This document shows positions 1 through 9,978 of a stretch of 64,000 nt of DNA, in pieces. Below the pieces are notes generated by a model. That model was not told the origin of the DNA and ran no database searches. It worked only from the letters and a program-made list of their open reading frames with translations. The DNA is from Terramyces sp. JEL0728 (Eukaryota; Chytridiomycota; Chytridiomycetes; Rhizophydiales; Terramycetaceae), in the NCBI GenBank assembly GCA_027603945.1, contig JADIIU010000067.1, positions 1 to 64,000 on the forward strand, written 5' to 3'. The number at the start of each line of letters is the position of its first letter. Within the stretch, counting starts at the first letter, position 1. The position numbers and the translations under genes are program-made.

Positions 1-62
1 ATGCATTAATACAATTACACGTGATAGTTTCATATCTGAGTCAGTCAAAAATTTTTTAAAAA

Positions 63-988
63 ATGGACGAATACAAAAAGCAAAAGGAGGAACTAGTTAA
101 TAGACTACTCAATCTTGCTCAAGAAGGAAATTGTCAATTTTCAGATAAAGAAAGCACTTGAATCACTAACAGGCAACAAACCTTCGGTTACATTTTCTTC
201 TGCAAAAATTAACGACTGTGTTAGAATTGATGGCCTCAATTTGAACATTGACTATGTAGATATTAAAGCTCCTACAATACATATTCCTGCTGATTTTGTT
301 GGACCTGTTGCAAGTGACATCTTGTGTGAAAAATTATCAAGGATTGAACAGGTTTGGGTATTGGACAATGAAAAAGCCTGTCGAATTGTCATTGATGAAA
401 TTCTCAGAAGTTTTATGGAATGAAACAAATGAAAATCTCTTGGGGTTTTGTAAAGTCGCTAATGATTGGGAAGGACCTGGGTTTGTATATACTGGAAATG
501 TTGATTATATGTTTGGAACATCCAGGATAAAATCTGTCACAAATATGGACTCTTTTCTTTTGGTGGTGGAAGCAAAATTTGAATGGCCCAAGGATGCTAT
601 TGCTCAAGCCCTTTGTGAAGCTGGTTGTTTGTTAAAGAAACGCTTGGCTGCTGGAAAGAATACCCCTGTATTTGTCGTTCTTACCAATGGGCAATTCTTT
701 CGATTCTTTGCTATTGATTGTGATTGTGTTGTATATGCTTCTGAAGTAGAGACCCTGAAAGTTGGGAAAGATGATACTTACAAATCCAGCTCTTCTTTGT
801 CTGAAATTTTGCGTTGGCTTACTTGGTTTATGACGTCTATCAAATCTATTTCTCCCAGAGCATCCAGTGAAGATTTAACTCAAGAAAATATTAACGATTC
901 CCTTGCTCAACTCAGGAGTTGCTTTGGACCCAAGAATCTAACTTTTAAGAAAGTTAAATACAGTAATATAGCCTCAATAAACATTTAA
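63..988 (+). CDS. PD-(D/E)XK nuclease-like protein, function unknown
   Basis: About 292 aa if two introns are removed (96-123, 28 nt; 358-376, 19 nt). Both are inferred only from frame changes, so the exon structure is the weak point. The C-terminal half shows the restriction-endonuclease-like pattern: an Asp in NVDYMFG, then LLVVEAKFEW (the E-x-K pair), then a Gln/Ala-rich helix (AIAQALCEAG) and a strand with VFVVLTNG followed by FFRFFAID. This layout is typical of PD-(D/E)XK folds found in many unrelated proteins, including fungal effector-like and mobile-element proteins. I cannot assign a pathway or a substrate. The N-terminal half shows no family I recognise. No signal peptide or membrane segment is visible. 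Confidence 0.5.
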
Positions 989-1172
989 TGCTGAAGCAAA
1001 TGAAAGAAATAAATGGTAGACAAAAAAGAGGAAAGAACAGGGCTATGCAATCAATTATTGCAATATATATTGAGCAATCATTGATTGGAGCATGTCCGCA
1101 ATACCAATAATTCATTGACAGCTACCAATGACTATGCAATAATAATTTGCAAATCCTGAATTATATTCACAT

Positions 1173-1598
1173 TTATTGAGAAGGAAACTCTGATGAGTCA
1201 AAAAAGTCTCGTCCAACAGTGCATCCAGTCAAACAAGACTGTAGATTCGTGTTACATTGAGCGTCACCCAGCTTACAAAACTTGCGTTTAATTTGGCAAT
1301 GGTTTTGACAAGTTTGATTGGAAGCATTTGGTGTTTGATTCGAAGCATTTGGTGTTTGATTGGAGGTACTTTGTGATTGGCTAGCTGTATTTGATTTGGT
1401 TTGCCCAGAAGCAGGAAATTCAGCTGGATCGAAAAAGTCTCTTCCGACTGTACACCCCAACAAACAAGATTTCAGATTCGTATCACATTGTGCTTGACTT
1501 TGGTTGCAATTATCTCTTTTGATTTGGCAATGCTGATTGCATACAGAATTTTGAGGGTAAGCAAACACAATAGTAAATAACAGCGGGATGAATTTCAT
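1173..1598 (-). CDS. Small secreted protein with two cysteine repeats
   Basis: Single exon, 141 aa. It starts with a short hydrophobic signal peptide (MKFIPLLFTIVFAYPQ). The mature chain is a tandem duplication of a module of about 43 residues with six cysteines (spacing close to C-x3-C-x6-C-x6-C-x6-C-x3-C), each copy ending in CTVGRDFFD followed by an EFP motif. The two modules are joined by a Ser/Asn/Gln/Thr-rich linker in which the heptad NQTPNAS is repeated. The linker carries several N-x-S/T glycosylation sites. Size, signal peptide and cysteine density are those of a secreted effector-like or cell-surface protein, but I recognise no family. The two copies are very similar, so the duplication may be recent. 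Confidence 0.8.
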   Translation of the reverse strand: MKFIPLLFTIVFAYPQNSVCNQHCQIKRDNCNQSQAQCDTNLKSCLLGCTVGRDFFDPAEFPASGQTKSNTASQSQSTSNQTPNASNQTPNASNQTCQNHCQIKRKFCKLGDAQCNTNLQSCLTGCTVGRDFFDSSEFPSQ

Positions 1599-1925
1599 TT
1601 TAGTTGGTGTTGTTTGGCAGTATTTATGTGCCCAGGCTTACTGATCCCTATCTCTGGGCTTGTTCGTTGGCTCAAGGCTGTTGATCTTTGAAACCAACAA
1701 TTAAAAAAGGATATCTTCTGAATGATCCGTAAAGGAAACGCGGTTTAGGTATCTGTTCAATGTGCAATTAGTAACACGTCTTTTGGCACTCTGAATCAAT
1801 TCAAAATACTTGTTTAGCCGCCAAAAATGACTGTTTCGCTGGTACAAAGGTTAATGGATCTACCAGAAATCATCAGCAATAACGTTAGCGATAAAGAAAT
1901 CAAAGACTCCACAAACAATTAGAAT
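1599..1925. other. Intergenic stretch, no gene seen
   Basis: About 330 bases upstream of the secreted Cys-repeat gene and downstream of the haemoglobin gene, both on the minus strand. It holds no long open frame or recognisable RNA gene. It presumably carries the promoter of the first gene and the 3' end of the second. Confidence 0.5.
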
Positions 1926-2411
1926 TTATTTATAATACCTGTAATAAATGAAACCACCAACAGCTACTAAGCCAACAGCAACAGCAGCAGTGGTATAGTT
2001 GAATTCAATAACTGGGTTTTCGCAAATATCATCGTGGGTGGTTGCAACAACGGTGAGAACTTCACTGATTTCCTTTTCCTTGACACCAAGATTGCGCATA
2101 GCTTGTGCGAGCAGCTCTGCAATACGGTTGAAATGCACATCCCTGACACCCATACCCTTATGAGCTACTTTCATGTTTTTGCCATAGTAGTTTCTACCGC
2201 CGAGGACATGGTTAAAGAATTGTTTTTGTTTTCTTGATTGTAGCTTCATATCAGTTTTGGCAAAGAACCCTTTCACAAGATCGTCATTGAGGACAAGTTT
2301 GTAAAACTCTTCAACAACTGCGTCGATACCGGCTTCCTTTCCTAATCTTTCGTATAAATCCATTTTGATGGTGCAAGTTTCGCGTGGTTTATATATTTGG
2401 CGATTACTCAT
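1926..2411 (-). CDS. Truncated (2-on-2) haemoglobin with C-terminal membrane anchor
   Basis: 161 aa from the first ATG at 2411. The in-frame ATG at 2363 (MDLYERLGKEAG, 145 aa) matches the usual family start better. The domain is a group I truncated globin: the FY pair of helix B in VVEEFYKLVL, the FFNHVLGG segment, YYGKNM, and the proximal haem-binding His in KVAHKGMGV followed by the typical DVHFNRIAELL helix. The family binds O2 or NO and often acts in NO detoxification. Unusually, the globin is followed by a short linker and a hydrophobic stretch (AAVAVGLVAVGGF) ending in YYRYYK. That is the layout of a tail-anchored protein, which would place the globin on the cytosolic face of an ER, mitochondrial or peroxisomal membrane. 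No intron is needed. Confidence 0.85.
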   Translation of the reverse strand: MSNRQIYKPRETCTIKMDLYERLGKEAGIDAVVEEFYKLVLNDDLVKGFFAKTDMKLQSRKQKQFFNHVLGGRNYYGKNMKVAHKGMGVRDVHFNRIAELLAQAMRNLGVKEKEISEVLTVVATTHDDICENPVIEFNYTTAAVAVGLVAVGGFIYYRYYK

Positions 2412-2806
2412 TATTGCTAATTTTCAGACGAATGAAAAAAAAGCGAAAGATTTTAGCAAACCTTATAATGCATCGGCCAAGAGGGGTGAATCTCATCGGT
2501 AATAAATTACATGCCTGATACTTGATATACCCCCACGGCCACCGTAAAAGCTCTATAGCGCAGCAATCTGCCAAAAAACTATATTTGTAAGCCGCATTGT
2601 TCCAAATGCATGATGATGACTAATCGTTAATAAGGACTTATTTGGTACCAAAGAATACATTAGTCATACTGAGCTGTAGTGACTACGTCGCATACCGTCA
2701 GAGATACAAGTAAGCATCTGTCAACTTGATCGTGAAATGAACTATTTATCCTTACCGTGGAACAATTGATGCCCTTGGTTGCATTAACAAAATAGAACAT
2801 TAAGGT
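2412..2806. other. Intergenic stretch, no gene seen
   Basis: About 395 bases upstream of the haemoglobin gene and downstream of the F-box gene. No open frame, tRNA-like fold or repeat stands out. It is a likely promoter region for the haemoglobin gene. Confidence 0.5.
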
Positions 2807-4372
2807 TTATTTGTAACCATTACAAATGATTGTCTTTTGTGGATTCTCCTTGATCTTTCTCAATACTCTCTCTTGGTCGATCACAGGTGCAAGTTTCCTC
2901 CACTCATGCTGCCAAGAAATATCCAAGTACTGTAATTTGCTGGGTATACAATCCAGCAATGTCTGAATCCCAGTATTTGTAATATCAGAAGAGTATATTT
3001 CCAAGTGTTCCAGCTGTGTTTCTTTTAGACAATTCGCAAAATTAGTCAGGCCAACGTCTCCACAGAAACAACTATTTAAAGATAATTTCTTGATATTTGT
3101 CACTGGTAAATACTCGGCAAGCACTTGCATCCCATCGTCTCCAAATAGTATACGATAAAATGCAAGTGTTTCGATATCCGTCAATGGTATATTTGAAAAT
3201 AGTGTCTCCAATTGCGAGATAGAAATCTTTAAATTACACCACAATTCAAGTCTTTTTAGTTTACTGTAAACAATATTCCGTGCGATAATCTTGCAAGCAG
3301 CTCCATCTCTTGCAATAAAACTGCAATCCTGCAATTTTGATCCAATGGTAGCTTGCATAAATTCTTCCAATAGCGCTGGATATATTTCCACATGTAATTT
3401 TCGTAACTGCGATTTACCTAAATTTTCAATCAATATTCTCTGCGTTTCAGTATCAATGTATGAACTACAATCAATTACTTCCAGTTTAGTTAGATGCACT
3501 ATTTTATACAAATCTATCCAATCATCGCAATCCAATATGTTTCCGGTCAATAAAAGCTCCTTTACTTTTGAATCAATTAAACCTCGAGAGAGTGCAGCAA
3601 TACCAGTCCTTCCAATACGATTCTTTCCCAAATTTAATACTTCCACTTGCGATTTCCCCAGTGCGGTAGCCAATTCTGTTGCTCCTTGATCAGTTATTAG
3701 ATTCCAATACAAATTCAATCGCTTGATCAGTGTCAATGGTAATACACGAGTTATAATAGCCATATAAGAATCAGTAAAACAATTGTTTTCCAATTCAAGT
3801 ACTGTCAACTTTGAATACGGTAGATACTCTCCAAGTAGCTCTGCGTAATTGATATCTTCAAACATATTCGGAAGATATAGTTCCTCAAGTCTTGTCATTC
3901 TTGTAACAGCAGAGAGGACTAACTCCATCTGATCTCTGTACATATACTTGTGGATGAAAAATTCAAGCTTGGTGACGATATTTGAAGCAAATGCACTTGC
4001 AAATTCAGTATAATCATCTTGGTCAACCACATACACACATAATTTACGAGTTTTTGGAAGGTATTGGTAAACTTGTTGAAAAGCAGCAGAACTGATTTTG
4101 ATTTCCGTAAATTCCCAAGTGATCTGGGACTGTGGTTCCTTCAGATATAAAATAACTTTCTCATCCAATACCTTTGTTAATTCTTTAGAGTAGATTTCTA
4201 ATATTGGCCACATTTTGGATTTTGAAATTCGCATTAAAGTGAATATTCGAATTGGAAAAAGCCGACGCTGCATTCCGCCATTTACCATTGATAAATTGAA
4301 TAGATCCTGTCCCGAAAGATAATGGAATACTCCATGTTCTAAAATATCGCTTGGAAGCTTTTCCAGATTCAT
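2807..4372 (-). CDS. F-box and leucine-rich-repeat protein
   Basis: Single exon, 521 aa. The N-terminus (LEKLPSDILEHGVFHYLSGQDLFNLSMVN) is a recognisable F-box, the segment that binds Skp1 in SCF ubiquitin ligases. The rest is a run of leucine-rich repeats of the RNI type, for example VEVLNLGKNRIGRTGIAAL and LKRLELWCNLKIS, covering roughly residues 130-500. By family, the LRR would select the substrate to be ubiquitinated; the substrate is unknown. It ends in NPQKTIICNGYK. The ATG at 4372 is the first in frame. A second F-box/LRR gene lies at 39989-40894, with no obvious close relationship. Confidence 0.75.
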   Translation of the reverse strand: MNLEKLPSDILEHGVFHYLSGQDLFNLSMVNGGMQRRLFPIRIFTLMRISKSKMWPILEIYSKELTKVLDEKVILYLKEPQSQITWEFTEIKISSAAFQQVYQYLPKTRKLCVYVVDQDDYTEFASAFASNIVTKLEFFIHKYMYRDQMELVLSAVTRMTRLEELYLPNMFEDINYAELLGEYLPYSKLTVLELENNCFTDSYMAIITRVLPLTLIKRLNLYWNLITDQGATELATALGKSQVEVLNLGKNRIGRTGIAALSRGLIDSKVKELLLTGNILDCDDWIDLYKIVHLTKLEVIDCSSYIDTETQRILIENLGKSQLRKLHVEIYPALLEEFMQATIGSKLQDCSFIARDGAACKIIARNIVYSKLKRLELWCNLKISISQLETLFSNIPLTDIETLAFYRILFGDDGMQVLAEYLPVTNIKKLSLNSCFCGDVGLTNFANCLKETQLEHLEIYSSDITNTGIQTLLDCIPSKLQYLDISWQHEWRKLAPVIDQERVLRKIKENPQKTIICNGYK

Positions 4373-4568
4373 ATTCCGAGTCTAAAAATATCTCTAACAA
4401 TAATGCAGATTTTCATCATGATCTTGCAAGATTGAACAAGATACTTGCGAGAACCATATTCTGCAATCCTTTCATCATCAAATACATGTTTCATCAAGTA
4501 AGTTGACAGCGGCCATGTCTCGATGAGCCTGGTGTTATTTAACACAAACCAAAAACCAAAAAATCTAC

Positions 4569-5762
4569 ATGATATTCACCCTCTTCAATCTAGTTTCATC
4601 CAGAAACCTAAGATTCAGCCCAGTGTTAAATGAAAAGGGTGAAATTAAAGTATCTTTCAAATCGAATTTACAAAACAGTGTTACCAGCACAGGTGCTGTA
4701 ATTGCAAACCAATTGGCTTATACGCTTGTTGGGAATGTGGGCATTGGTACACCCCCGCAATACATGGCAGTATTATTTGACTCTGGATCAGATTTGTTCT
4801 GGATACGGAACAGCGACTGTCAAACTACAGAGTGTGATGGAAAGAATAAATACGATTCGGCAAAAAGCTCTTCGTTTGAAAGAGGAAATAAATCAACCTC
4901 AATAAATTACGGAGATGGAACAAGTGTTGGTTGTGTATTGGCGACAGACACAGTTCAGATTGGAAGTAAAACATTGGAAAACACTCCTATTTGTTTAGCA
5001 AATTCAATAATTACCAATACTGGTTCAACAGATGGGATTATTGGACTCGCAACTCCTGGTTCATCTCAAACATCACCATCTGGTGCAGATATATTTGATT
5101 TCCTAACTAAACAATCAAATACTGGTCAAGCAGTAGCTGGATTTTGGTACGACAGATCACAAACAATTGATTTCTCTAATAATAATGTAAAAGCCGGCGA
5201 AATCACTTTTGGTGGTGTGGATACAACTAGGTTTGCTCCTCCAATACAGTACATTCCTGTAATATCCCAACAAACTAATTGGTTTACCAAATTGGATTCG
5301 ATTTCAGTCAACAATCAAACGATAGCTTCCTCAGTTACCATCCTTCTTGACACTGGTACCACATCAAGTATGATTCCAACTAGCGCGTACCAGCAATTGA
5401 ATCAAATTATGAATGCAGACAGGAATGGAATTTTGGATTGTGCTATTGTAAAGAATCTCCCACCAATTACTTTTACCTGGGGAACTGCATTGATTACATT
5501 AAATTGGCAGCAGCAAGTTATCATTGATTTATCAAAAAAAGTATGCAGCACTATATTTACTCCTAGTGGTAATGGTCCGTATATTCTTGGTGCTCAATTT
5601 CTAAAAAGTTTTTATTCAATATTTGATTATGGCAATCAAACTGGAAATCCTAGGATTGGGCTAGCCCTTCCTTCTGATTCTGTTGCTATTGATGTTCCTG
5701 GGTCTGCAACTGGGCATTCATTTATTGGTTTATATATTTTGACTGTTTCCCTAATCTTTTAA
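4569..5762 (+). CDS. Pepsin-like aspartic protease, probably GPI-anchored
   Basis: Single exon, 397 aa. It has both catalytic motifs of family A1: VLFDSGSDLFWI near residue 80 and ILLDTGTTSSMIP near residue 260, plus the flap-type NYGDGTSVGC and the late GPYILGAQFLKSFYSIFDY element. The N-terminus has a weak secretion signal, then a short region that may be a propeptide. The C-terminus is a linker followed by a hydrophobic tail (FIGLYILTVSLIF), as in yapsin-type GPI-anchored fungal proteases. It probably works at the cell surface on secreted or wall proteins. A decayed copy of the same C-terminus lies immediately downstream. Confidence 0.85.
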   Translation: MIFTLFNLVSSRNLRFSPVLNEKGEIKVSFKSNLQNSVTSTGAVIANQLAYTLVGNVGIGTPPQYMAVLFDSGSDLFWIRNSDCQTTECDGKNKYDSAKSSSFERGNKSTSINYGDGTSVGCVLATDTVQIGSKTLENTPICLANSIITNTGSTDGIIGLATPGSSQTSPSGADIFDFLTKQSNTGQAVAGFWYDRSQTIDFSNNNVKAGEITFGGVDTTRFAPPIQYIPVISQQTNWFTKLDSISVNNQTIASSVTILLDTGTTSSMIPTSAYQQLNQIMNADRNGILDCAIVKNLPPITFTWGTALITLNWQQQVIIDLSKKVCSTIFTPSGNGPYILGAQFLKSFYSIFDYGNQTGNPRIGLALPSDSVAIDVPGSATGHSFIGLYILTVSLIF

Positions 5763-5778
5763 TAAATATTGTTTTATT

Positions 5779-5983
5779 TCTGCAGATTGTTCTGATCCAA
5801 TTGCAATATTCCAAAATCATAATTTCTATTCGATATTTGATTATGGGACTATTGGCACAGCACAGATTGGATTGGCACAACCTTTGATACAGTGACTATA
5901 AATATTCCAAATGAAGGCTCAAAGAATTCTGCAGCTGGACGTTCAATCTCTGGTCTTGCACTTTTGCTATTGGCCTTGCTCTG
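5779..5983 (+). pseudogene. Remnant of a second aspartic protease C-terminus
   Basis: Directly after the intact protease the sequence again encodes the end of an A1 protease: an open frame from about 5779 reads DCSDPIAIFQNHNFYSIFDYG and then IGLAQP, closely matching FLKSFYSIFDYG and IGLALP of the upstream gene. A one-base frame change near 5882 is needed to continue into TVTINIPNEGSKNSAAGRS and a hydrophobic LALLLLALL tail ending at a stop at 5981-5983. There are no catalytic motifs. I read it as the surviving 3' end of a deleted tandem paralogue. An alternative last exon for the upstream gene is less likely because of the frame change. Confidence 0.65.
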
Positions 5984-6067
5984 AATTAAGTGATGGTGTA
6001 TTTTCAACACCCGTGTAATCTAGGAAGCAAAATCTTTCTATTATGAATCACGTTTATTTGAAATTTG

Positions 6068-7193
6068 TTATTGAATTTGATATCTCGGTTGGTTATCTTC
6101 CGTTTTCGGGGATACAGGCACTTCAGGTAAGTTCTGCTCCAAAATCGGTGTTTCGGGTTGGCTTATCCTTGTTACTAAAGTTTCCCTATGTTTCAAAGTA
6201 GATGGCTTTGAAAGTGAATCCGCTGCTGGTTCTGTATTTTTTAAAGTATTTACCCTTCCGAATGAATCCACTCTTGCGAGCGGTTGATTGTCAAACAAAT
6301 TTTGATTACCTTGTCCTAATGAGAATCGTGGGAAATCAGGTTCGTCATTAGATCTAATTGGAGCAAAAGTCTTGTTTCTTTCCAAAAACGACAGCTCCAG
6401 TGGTTGAAATAAATCATTCTTTGATGAATTTAATGTAAATGTCTTTGTTCGGTTAATTGGATCGCTCAAACTCTGACCCAGATTAGAAAAGTGATTTGGC
6501 AAAGGTTTAAATTCATAATCTGCATGTCTTGGATTATGGGTCGCGTTATTCTGCATTTGATAGTCATAAGAATTGTAACTGTTACTTGATGGCAGTTCCA
6601 CTATAGTTGGCTGTGAACTTTGTAAATATTGATTGTGATATTGAGAATGGTGTGGTTTTGGCAGAGTTTCCTGCAAGGTATCTTCTGATGACATTTGCGG
6701 ATATTCCGGTTTCTTTTTTGATCGATAACAGTAAAACAATATTGCCAATAACACAAATACCAACAATGCGAGTGCAACTATAAGCCCAATCACCAGTCCA
6801 AGATTCGGCGAGCTTGAGCCGTTAGAGACAGCTACAGGCGTTAAAGTAGCCGTTGGATCGATATTAGTACTATTAGGCGGGGTATTCTCAGTCTGTTTTT
6901 CACAGTCGGAAAACAGGTTGCTTTTCCTTGTAAACCCACAATTTGTGTTATCTGGTCGAACATTATCTCCAATTACACTTTCATTAGATAGGCTACAAGT
7001 TTCGGTAGTTAGGTTGTAGTTAAAGTACATATTATCTGGGTTAACGAGAAATACTATTCTGGATCAGCATATTTTCGCACTGAACCAAAGAGACCGCTAA
7101 ATAATGAGGGCTGGTACTGGTAAATGAAATCGTACAATTTCCATAATATATTTCTGCACCTTTCTTGAATGAAACTCCTGCTATTTCACACAT
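6068..7193 (-). CDS. Single-pass surface protein A of a three-member family (N-terminus uncertain)
   Basis: 368 aa from an ATG at 7193, with one 19-nt intron at 7036-7054 (GT..GTTAACCCAG). Removing it gives a frame that aligns with the paralogues at 7745-9320 and 10054-11369. The ectodomain part has the paired cysteines of their second module (YGNCTISF, VQCENM, LTTETCSL, TNCGFTRKSN). It is followed by a clear membrane segment (LGLVIGLIVALALLVFVLLA), a basic stop-transfer (YRSKKK) and a cytoplasmic tail of about 200 residues rich in Ser, Pro and Asn. Unlike its paralogues I find no signal peptide or first module. The frame is open upstream to about 7330 but lacks an ATG, so this copy may be truncated or its 5' exons may be unresolved. 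The function is unknown; it is receptor- or adhesin-like by architecture. Confidence 0.65.
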
Positions 7194-7744
7194 AAATTTA
7201 AAAAAGAAAGTAAGCCACTTTCTGTTTTAACCCTATCAAAATTTGCGGCTGAGCAGAATCAAGTACAGTATTTTCTGCGGTAATTATTGAACGCCTGCTA
7301 CTTTTGATACTCAAAGATCTATTTTATTCCATTCGGATTCTACTATTTCTCTGGTGGCAGCAGCATTGGCAGCCCCAGATGATTCAACCAAGTAAGAGTC
7401 TCCAGTTTTGTATTTCTAGAAATCAAAGATCGATTACCAATCTGCTAATCGAGTCATTGTTTTCTTGTATATAAGCAGGGATAAATAACCCAAAACTTCT
7501 TTACGATAACTGAAGGACATGGCTATGGAACCACGTATGAGTTGACAAATGGCGCTATTCTGCCCATAAAGGATGGCATATCAGTACAACTGAAGCAGTC
7601 CATCTTTGCAGGCGTAAACCCTGATTACTTTTATCAATAAAAGCTAGAATATTTTATTTCCTTTCTATTAGAGTTGGAATTATAGTCACCCTGCAGAATG
7701 CTCTTACATAATAGCCAAGGATAATCCGCAACTAATAGAAAGAT
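7194..7744. other. Unresolved stretch between two surface-protein genes
   Basis: On the minus strand an ATG-less frame runs from about 7330 into gene A and may hold its missing 5' exon. On the plus strand a frame covers 7486-7638 and ends in AGVNPDYFYQ. Another plus-strand frame near 7340 looks like a signal-peptide end (ISLVAAALAAPDD). I could not join the two plus-strand pieces without a stop codon. A decayed small secreted gene or an unresolved multi-exon gene are both possible. Confidence 0.35.
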
Positions 7745-9320
7745 TTACTCTTTAACTATAAAAGGAGGCTGCCTTCCCAGACTGTCCGACTGTTCTTCAG
7801 CAGCAACAATAACAGGTGTTTCAGCCCTATTCTCAATTATTGGTGGTTGAGTCTCTCGATCTAACGATGGAGCAGACACTAGTATTGGCGGCTGTACTTT
7901 ACTCAATGTTGGAGGCGATTCAACTACCGGAGAATATTTCTTTAGATAATCAATTTCAATCGGCCGATAGGAATCTGAAATACCAGGTGAGTGTTGATAA
8001 ATATAATGTGAATACACTACCTCTGGTCTGGGTGTATAAGGTACATAAGGTTGATTTGAAGAATCATTTTGGAACAAGGAGGCATAGCTCGTTGGAATTG
8101 AGTTTGGACTATTAGAATATGAATTTGTTGGATTAAAGGATGGCGTTGATCCTCTTTGTTGCGGGCTAAACGGTTGGTAGGATCTGTAAGGAATACTTGG
8201 AGATGACGATTGCAGTGAACTCTTGTACGGATAAATACTGTCAGAATCCGCCGGATATCTCTTGTTGAAATACGCTGGATATTCTTGTTCAGAGTCGTTA
8301 GATCCTGCTTGAAGCGTAACATTCGATCTAGAGTAATTCGAATTCCTGTGTTTATCGCCAGATCGATTCTGGCAGATAATGTAACAGAATACTACTGTAA
8401 CAACAATAATAACAAATACAGAACATAACCCTATAATTAGCCCTAGATTTGAGCTGTAGGTATCATCATTTGAAGGTGGACGAGGAACATAGTCGAAATT
8501 GACACAAGTAATAATACTAGAGTTGTCGTAGCAGTTGGTGCTTTTATCTAGTGAAAACCTACATTAAGGAAATTACTACCCGCAGCTGTAATTTTCATCC
8601 GTTGTTGGGCTCAAGCTTTCCACTGTCCGATCGTAAAACTGGCATGCACTCCATGATTTTTTAAACGTATACCCAATACAAACTGGATTAGATAGCACTA
8701 CCTTCTTCCTGGTTACAATTGGATTTGCACGATGCTTCTGAACCGCCAGTATTATTCATCATTTGTAATCCAGCACCAATAAAATTACAATTGGCACCGG
8801 TATACCATCCACTATTCACATTGAAATCTAATCCGTTGTAAGTTGAAATCACCCCAACTCCATGTGTTTTATAACTGACATAACTAGAATTAAATACGCG
8901 TACGGTGTAGATTGACAAATTATTTGATTTCCTGTCAATTCACAACTTGGATTTTTGTTCAGAATGAATCCTACTGTCGCTTGGTTGGAAGGGATTGGTG
9001 TAAATGTGCTTATTGGTCTGTCCATAAAGTAACATGACCCAGAAGTGTAGTAGAATACAGAGCAATCTGGTTATTAAAAAAAGTACCTTCATTCGACGCG
9101 CACTTGGCCATACACTGGTTAGAATCAGCAACACTTTCAAGTTTAATGTACTTGTCTTTAATGTAGTACTGGTTTGAATAGTAAACTGGTGCTGTTGACG
9201 TGTTGTAGGTATTCAGTAGGATTCCGTTGTAGTAGACTTGTGCTGTTGTAGATTTTATGAGCCAAAACATGAACTGGTATACGCGTTTTTAGAAATAATT
9301 CAGACGTATGTGGTAACCAT
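7745..9320 (-). CDS. Single-pass surface protein B with two Cys modules and QPPI-type tail
   Basis: Six exons, 487 aa, with introns of 32, 20, 20, 19 and 21 nt (9274-9305, 9067-9086, 8884-8903, 8683-8701, 8559-8579). Together they give a coding length divisible by three. The first exon is only 15 bases and joins to form a signal peptide (MVTTYFMFWLIKSTTAQVYY). Two Cys modules follow: one with CMAKC, GSCYFMDRP and GFILNKNPSC, and a second with SCKSNC, VCIGY and SCGFSLDKSTNC. The first resembles PAN/Apple-type domains, but I cannot confirm that family. A membrane segment (LGLIIGLCSVFVIIVVTVV) precedes a Ser/Tyr/Pro-rich cytoplasmic tail ending with repeated QPPI and QPPF motifs. Its paralogues flank it. 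The role is unknown. Confidence 0.75.
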
Positions 9321-9412
9321 TTTGACAGTATCTCGTGGAGGGTAATAGATAGCATTGCTCAATAGGTTGCAATGAAGGAAGGCTAAAAAGCATGAAATGA
9401 TTTATTGCTAAT

Positions 9413-9874
9413 CTATTGTACGATAAATTCTATAGTTGAAGCACCAACTCTACCCTTTTCAACAGTCCACTTTCCATCATTATAAGCAGTAGTGTGGTTG
9501 AAACTAGCCGCATCGTACCAAGTAAAGCTGTGATCAAAAGTAGGAGAGTTTCCTTCTACAACAAACCAAACAAAACTTCCACTTTTCAACTCTGGATTCT
9601 TGGTAGACTCCCAAGTAGCTTCAATGCGCTTGGTAGCTGGTAATGCAAATGAAGCTGTTTCAAGACATGGCTTGTGCAATGAAGGACATAATGAAAACGT
9701 GACGTTATGGTTTTCCTTCAACAATTCAGTCCCAAGATAAACTGTTGCAGAATGGAACTTTGAGGTATGTGGAACGTAAACGAGGATCGCTGCTTTTTGT
9801 TGCTGGCAGATTGCTGTTCCTGAAGCCAAGCGATCAAGCGGTGCTCCAGAAGCCAAGATTGTTGAAAGTTTCAT
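9413..9874 (-). CDS. Hypothetical protein, possibly secreted
   Basis: Single exon, 153 aa, lying between paralogues B and D and on their strand. The N-terminus (MKLSTILASGAPLDRLASG) is a poor signal peptide. The body alternates hydrophobic and polar residues as in a beta-sandwich (AAILVYVPH, FVWFVVEGNSPTF, STIEFIVQ) and has four cysteines and three N-x-S/T sites. It does not resemble its neighbours and I recognise no family. Confidence 0.6.
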   Translation of the reverse strand: MKLSTILASGAPLDRLASGTAICQQQKAAILVYVPHTSKFHSATVYLGTELLKENHNVTFSLCPSLHKPCLETASFALPATKRIEATWESTKNPELKSGSFVWFVVEGNSPTFDHSFTWYDAASFNHTTAYNDGKWTVEKGRVGASTIEFIVQ

Positions 9875-9978
9875 TTTTTGTGTAAATTATGAAATTGGAA
9901 AAGGAAGGTCAAAACCACGCTTTGACTAATTGGGAAGCACAAGGTCATTCAACATGTGTTGCCATTCGCAATGGATTT

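Noticed and set aside
3291..3689. Open frame of 132 codons on the plus strand inside the F-box/LRR gene
   Set aside because: It is antisense to a well-supported LRR coding region and has no family pattern; it is a shadow of the repeats.
7059..7080. A 22-nt intron in surface protein A
   Set aside because: The 19-nt intron at 7036-7054 keeps the QCENM cysteine conserved in the paralogues and has a better branch site.
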